Below are positions 5,235 to 6,326 of a DNA stretch of 6,326 bases, in pieces. The translations under genes and the position numbers were made by a program. The DNA comes from an uncultured Clostridia bacterium (GTDB lineage: Bacteria; Bacillota; Clostridia; Oscillospirales; CAG-272): contig CAMPBZ010000069.1 of the NCBI GenBank assembly GCA_946641795.1, positions 1-6,326 of the forward strand, written 5' to 3'. The notes below the pieces were generated by a model that saw only the letters and a program-made list of their open reading frames with translations, made no database searches and was not told the origin of the DNA. Positions within the stretch are counted from its first letter, which is position 1; the number at the start of each line of letters is the position of its first letter.

Positions 5235-6020
5235 ATGTCGCTTTTGATCGACGAGCTGGATTTTGACGTCCGCCGCGCGCGCTTTTGCCGCATTGCCGAA
5301 GAAATTGCCGCCGGAGCACGCACGCAGGGCGACTACGGGTTTGGTACCTTGCAGGAAAAGCGCCTGCACGCCACCCTGAAAAGGTTTCTTTGCGAAAATA
5401 CCGACTACCACGAAGCCGGCATTGAGGGCACCCGTTATCTTGCCGACATTCGCCTGGGCAACGAGATTTACGAGGTGCAAACCGGCGATTTTGCCCCGCT
5501 GAAACCAAAGCTGCAATACCTTTTGGAGCATACTCCCTGCACCGTGACCGTGGTGCATCCCTTTGTGGCGCAACGCTCCATCTCCTGGATTGACCCGCGG
5601 GACGGCTCGGTTTCCCCCGCCCGCCGCACCGGCGGCATCGAGCGCCCGATCGACCTGCTCCCCGCCCTTTATCCGCTCCTGGATCTGCTGCCAAACGACC
5701 GTCTCGCCTTTCGCCTGCTCCTGATTGCGGCAACCGATTTCCGCTTGCTCAACCCTTCCGGCCGCCGCAATCCCAAATACCGCTCCCGCCGCTACGAACG
5801 CCTGCCCACCGACCTTTTGGGCGACGTGACCTTCGCTTCCCCTTCTGATTTTGATGACCTGCTCCCCGCTGACCTGCCGCAGTCCTTTACCGTTCCCGCG
5901 TTCTCCAAAGCGACCGGCCTGCGCGGCATCTCCGCTTATTCCGCCGTCCGCGTCCTCGCAAAACTCGGCCTCCTCCGCCAAACTTCCACCACAAGACCAA
6001 TGAGGTTTGAAAGGGTGTAG
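5235..6020 (+). CDS. Uncharacterised protein, possible PD-(D/E)XK nuclease fold plus winged helix
   Basis: I do not recognise a named gene. The 261-residue protein has no signal peptide or membrane segment. Its N-terminal half has features of the PD-(D/E)XK nuclease superfamily: Glu41 in a helix (LQEKRLHATLKRFL), then a strand LADIRL with Asp71, then NEIYEVQTGDF, where Glu80 and Gln82 give an E-x-Q variant of the E-x-K motif, followed by a helix (LKPKLQYLLE) and a hydrophobic strand (CTVTVVHPF). This reading is from pattern alone. The middle has a helical, leucine-rich part (139-172) and a basic stretch, GRRNPKYRSRRYERLPTDLL (177-195 region), that could touch nucleic acid. Residues 218-261 (FTVPAFSKATG through SAYSAVRVLAKLGLL) look like a winged helix-turn-helix. 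The ATG at 5235 follows AAGGAGG (5220-5226) by 8 nt; an in-frame GTG at 5226 overlaps that site and was rejected. The gene stands alone between a terminator and a repeat-rich spacer. Possible roles include DNA repair, RNA or DNA cleavage, or a non-catalytic regulator. Confidence 0.8.
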   Translation: MSLLIDELDFDVRRARFCRIAEEIAAGARTQGDYGFGTLQEKRLHATLKRFLCENTDYHEAGIEGTRYLADIRLGNEIYEVQTGDFAPLKPKLQYLLEHTPCTVTVVHPFVAQRSISWIDPRDGSVSPARRTGGIERPIDLLPALYPLLDLLPNDRLAFRLLLIAATDFRLLNPSGRRNPKYRSRRYERLPTDLLGDVTFASPSDFDDLLPADLPQSFTVPAFSKATGLRGISAYSAVRVLAKLGLLRQTSTTRPMRFERV

Positions 6021-6030
6021 AAGGTAAGGC

Positions 6031-6078
6031 CGCGAGAGGGGGAAGAACTTTTTGCAAAAAGTTCTTCCCCCTCTCGCG
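6031..6078. repeat. Perfect 48-bp palindrome sharing its core with the window's left edge
   Basis: Bases 6031-6054 are the exact reverse complement of 6055-6078, giving 24-bp arms with no spacer. The outer arm is purine-rich (CGCGAGAGGGGGAAG), and the centre is AACTTTTTGCAAAAAGTT (6046-6063), identical to bases 2-19. It begins 10 nt after the stop of the nuclease-like gene. As RNA it would form a long hairpin, so it could end transcription or protect the 3' end. The palindrome could also be a short non-autonomous repeat; no target-site duplication is evident. Confidence 0.85.
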
Positions 6079-6088
6079 CTCTCCCCCT

Positions 6089-6126
6089 TTTCAAAAACCT
6101 CAACCACGGGTTGGAGGTTTTTGAAA
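6089..6126 (+). terminator. Hairpin with internal T run, likely terminator
   Basis: The left arm at 6089-6105 pairs with the right arm at 6109-6126, with one bulged G (6113) and a 3-nt loop. The right arm contains TTTTT, and the left arm is its A-rich mirror, so it could act on either strand. It is the second hairpin downstream of the nuclease-like gene. The structure is certain; the terminator role is likely but not shown. Confidence 0.6.
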
Positions 6127-6214
6127 TGGTTTCGTCTGTTGCTTCGGGCAGGATTCGTAAAAAGCAAAAAAGAAATGGCTGAACCGGCAATGGTTGCTAA
6201 ATGATGGCCGCGCC

Positions 6215-6233
6215 CGCCCGCGGAACGCGGGCG
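6215..6233. repeat. GC-only hairpin with GAA loop
   Basis: CGCCCGCG (6215-6222) and CGCGGGCG (6226-6233) are perfect reverse complements around GAA. This 8-bp all-GC stem lies 4 nt before the next hairpin. It lacks its own T run, so it is not a classic terminator alone, but it could reinforce the following one by pausing polymerase. Confidence 0.6.
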
Positions 6234-6237
6234 TAGA

Positions 6238-6276
6238 AAGAAAAAGAGCAAAGAAGTTTTCTTTGCTCTTTTTCTT
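6238..6276. terminator. Bidirectional rho-independent terminator
   Basis: An 18-bp perfect stem (6238-6255 with 6259-6276) encloses the loop GTT. The core is AGAGCAAAGAA/TTCTTTGCTCT, and both outer sides are A- or T-rich (AAGAAAAA and TTTTTCTT), so each strand yields a hairpin ending in a U-rich run. This is a typical shared terminator between convergent genes and predicts a minus-strand gene to the right of the window. Confidence 0.8.
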
Positions 6277-6278
6277 AT

Positions 6279-6311
6279 GCTACGGCATTTGCCAAAGGCA
6301 AATGCCGTAGC
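6279..6311. repeat. Perfect 15-bp inverted repeat with AAA loop
   Basis: GCTACGGCATTTGCC (6279-6293) and GGCAAATGCCGTAGC (6297-6311) are exact reverse complements around AAA. There is no T run, so it does not look like a standard terminator. It lies only 2 nt after the bidirectional terminator. It may be a dispersed palindromic (REP-like) element or the edge of a repeat that continues past the window. Confidence 0.7.
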
Positions 6312-6326
6312 CGGTGCGGCCCCCCC

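Larger units (their letters stand above)
6021..6326. other. Non-coding spacer packed with inverted repeats
   Basis: About 306 bases contain no credible gene on either strand. Five hairpins occupy roughly 60 percent of the stretch: 6031-6078, 6089-6126, 6215-6233, 6238-6276 and 6279-6311. The part between 6127 and 6214 shows no clear element beyond a small AACC/GGTT inverted repeat at 6182-6195. The base make-up swings between A-rich and CG-rich blocks. The region probably ends transcription from both sides and may host dispersed repeats. Confidence 0.75.

Noticed and set aside
6126..6204. Short plus-strand ORFs (18 and 9 codons) between the hairpins
   Set aside because: Neither has a Shine-Dalgarno, and both lie in a spacer dominated by hairpins. 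There is nothing to support translation.
5232..6251. Minus-strand open frame of 339 codons opposite the nuclease-like gene
   Set aside because: It begins inside the hairpin array, has no ribosome site and reads as Gly/Ala/Gln-rich sequence with no domain. The plus-strand gene has a strong ribosome site and plausible folds.
6031..6311. CRISPR array
   Set aside because: The inverted repeats differ from one another in sequence and are not separated by regular unique spacers, so they are not direct repeats.
6215..6311. Integron attC site or tRNA-like structure
   Set aside because: The stems lack the core-site and bulge pattern of attC, and no cloverleaf or T-loop sequence can be built.
1..6326. 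Composite transposon bounded by the two palindromes
   Set aside because: The shared core is only 18 bp, no transposase or integrase is present, and the interior holds core sporulation and lipid-synthesis genes. A dispersed 3'-end repeat is the simpler explanation.

Overview
This window looks like a chromosomal segment of a GC-rich, endospore-forming Clostridia bacterium, probably of the Oscillospiraceae/Ruminococcaceae type. The reasons are a complete spoIIGA-sigE sporulation pair, strong AAAGGAGG-type ribosome binding sites, Firmicutes-style promoters, and intergenic spacers rich in perfect inverted repeats. The taxonomic placement is an inference from gene content and composition. No mobile-element protein, CRISPR array, rRNA or tRNA was seen.

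Left part (1-1652, minus strand): an AT-rich palindrome lies at the window edge (1-20). It is followed by sigE (pro-sigma-E) and spoIIGA (the membrane aspartic protease that activates pro-sigma-E). They are read right to left as an operon with a 43-nt gap. spoIIGA appears to start at a TTG with a near-ideal Shine-Dalgarno. The divergent spacer (1653-1827) holds what looks like a classic Spo0A-dependent spoIIG promoter: an exact 0A box (TGTCGAA) overlapping a -35-like TCGACA, set 21 bp from the -10 instead of the usual 17. On the opposite strand it carries an extended -10 promoter (TGGTATAAT) for the right-hand genes.

Middle part (1828-5184, plus strand): four tightly packed genes form a likely operon. 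They encode an M24-family Xaa-Pro aminopeptidase, the glycerol-3-phosphate acyltransferase PlsY, a Methyltransf_32-like SAM-dependent methyltransferase, and a 109-residue protein of unknown function. plsY overlaps the methyltransferase gene by 20 nt, and that gene overlaps the small gene by 32 nt. A GC-rich hairpin with a short T run closes the operon. The shared logic is probably housekeeping (peptide turnover, phospholipid synthesis, an unknown methylation) rather than one pathway.

Right part (5185-6326): one monocistronic gene encodes a 261-residue uncharacterised protein. I read it as a possible PD-(D/E)XK-type nuclease fold (E41...D71...E80-V-Q82) joined to a C-terminal winged-helix-like segment. 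After it come about 306 bases without a gene but packed with five hairpins. These include a perfect 48-bp palindrome whose 18-bp core is identical to the palindrome at base 2-19, and a likely bidirectional terminator.

The most interesting points are the conserved architecture of the Spo0A-controlled spoIIG promoter, the shared palindrome that brackets the locus, the dense inverted-repeat spacer, and the uncharacterised nuclease-like protein. I see no convincing evidence for a wholly new multi-gene system in this window.
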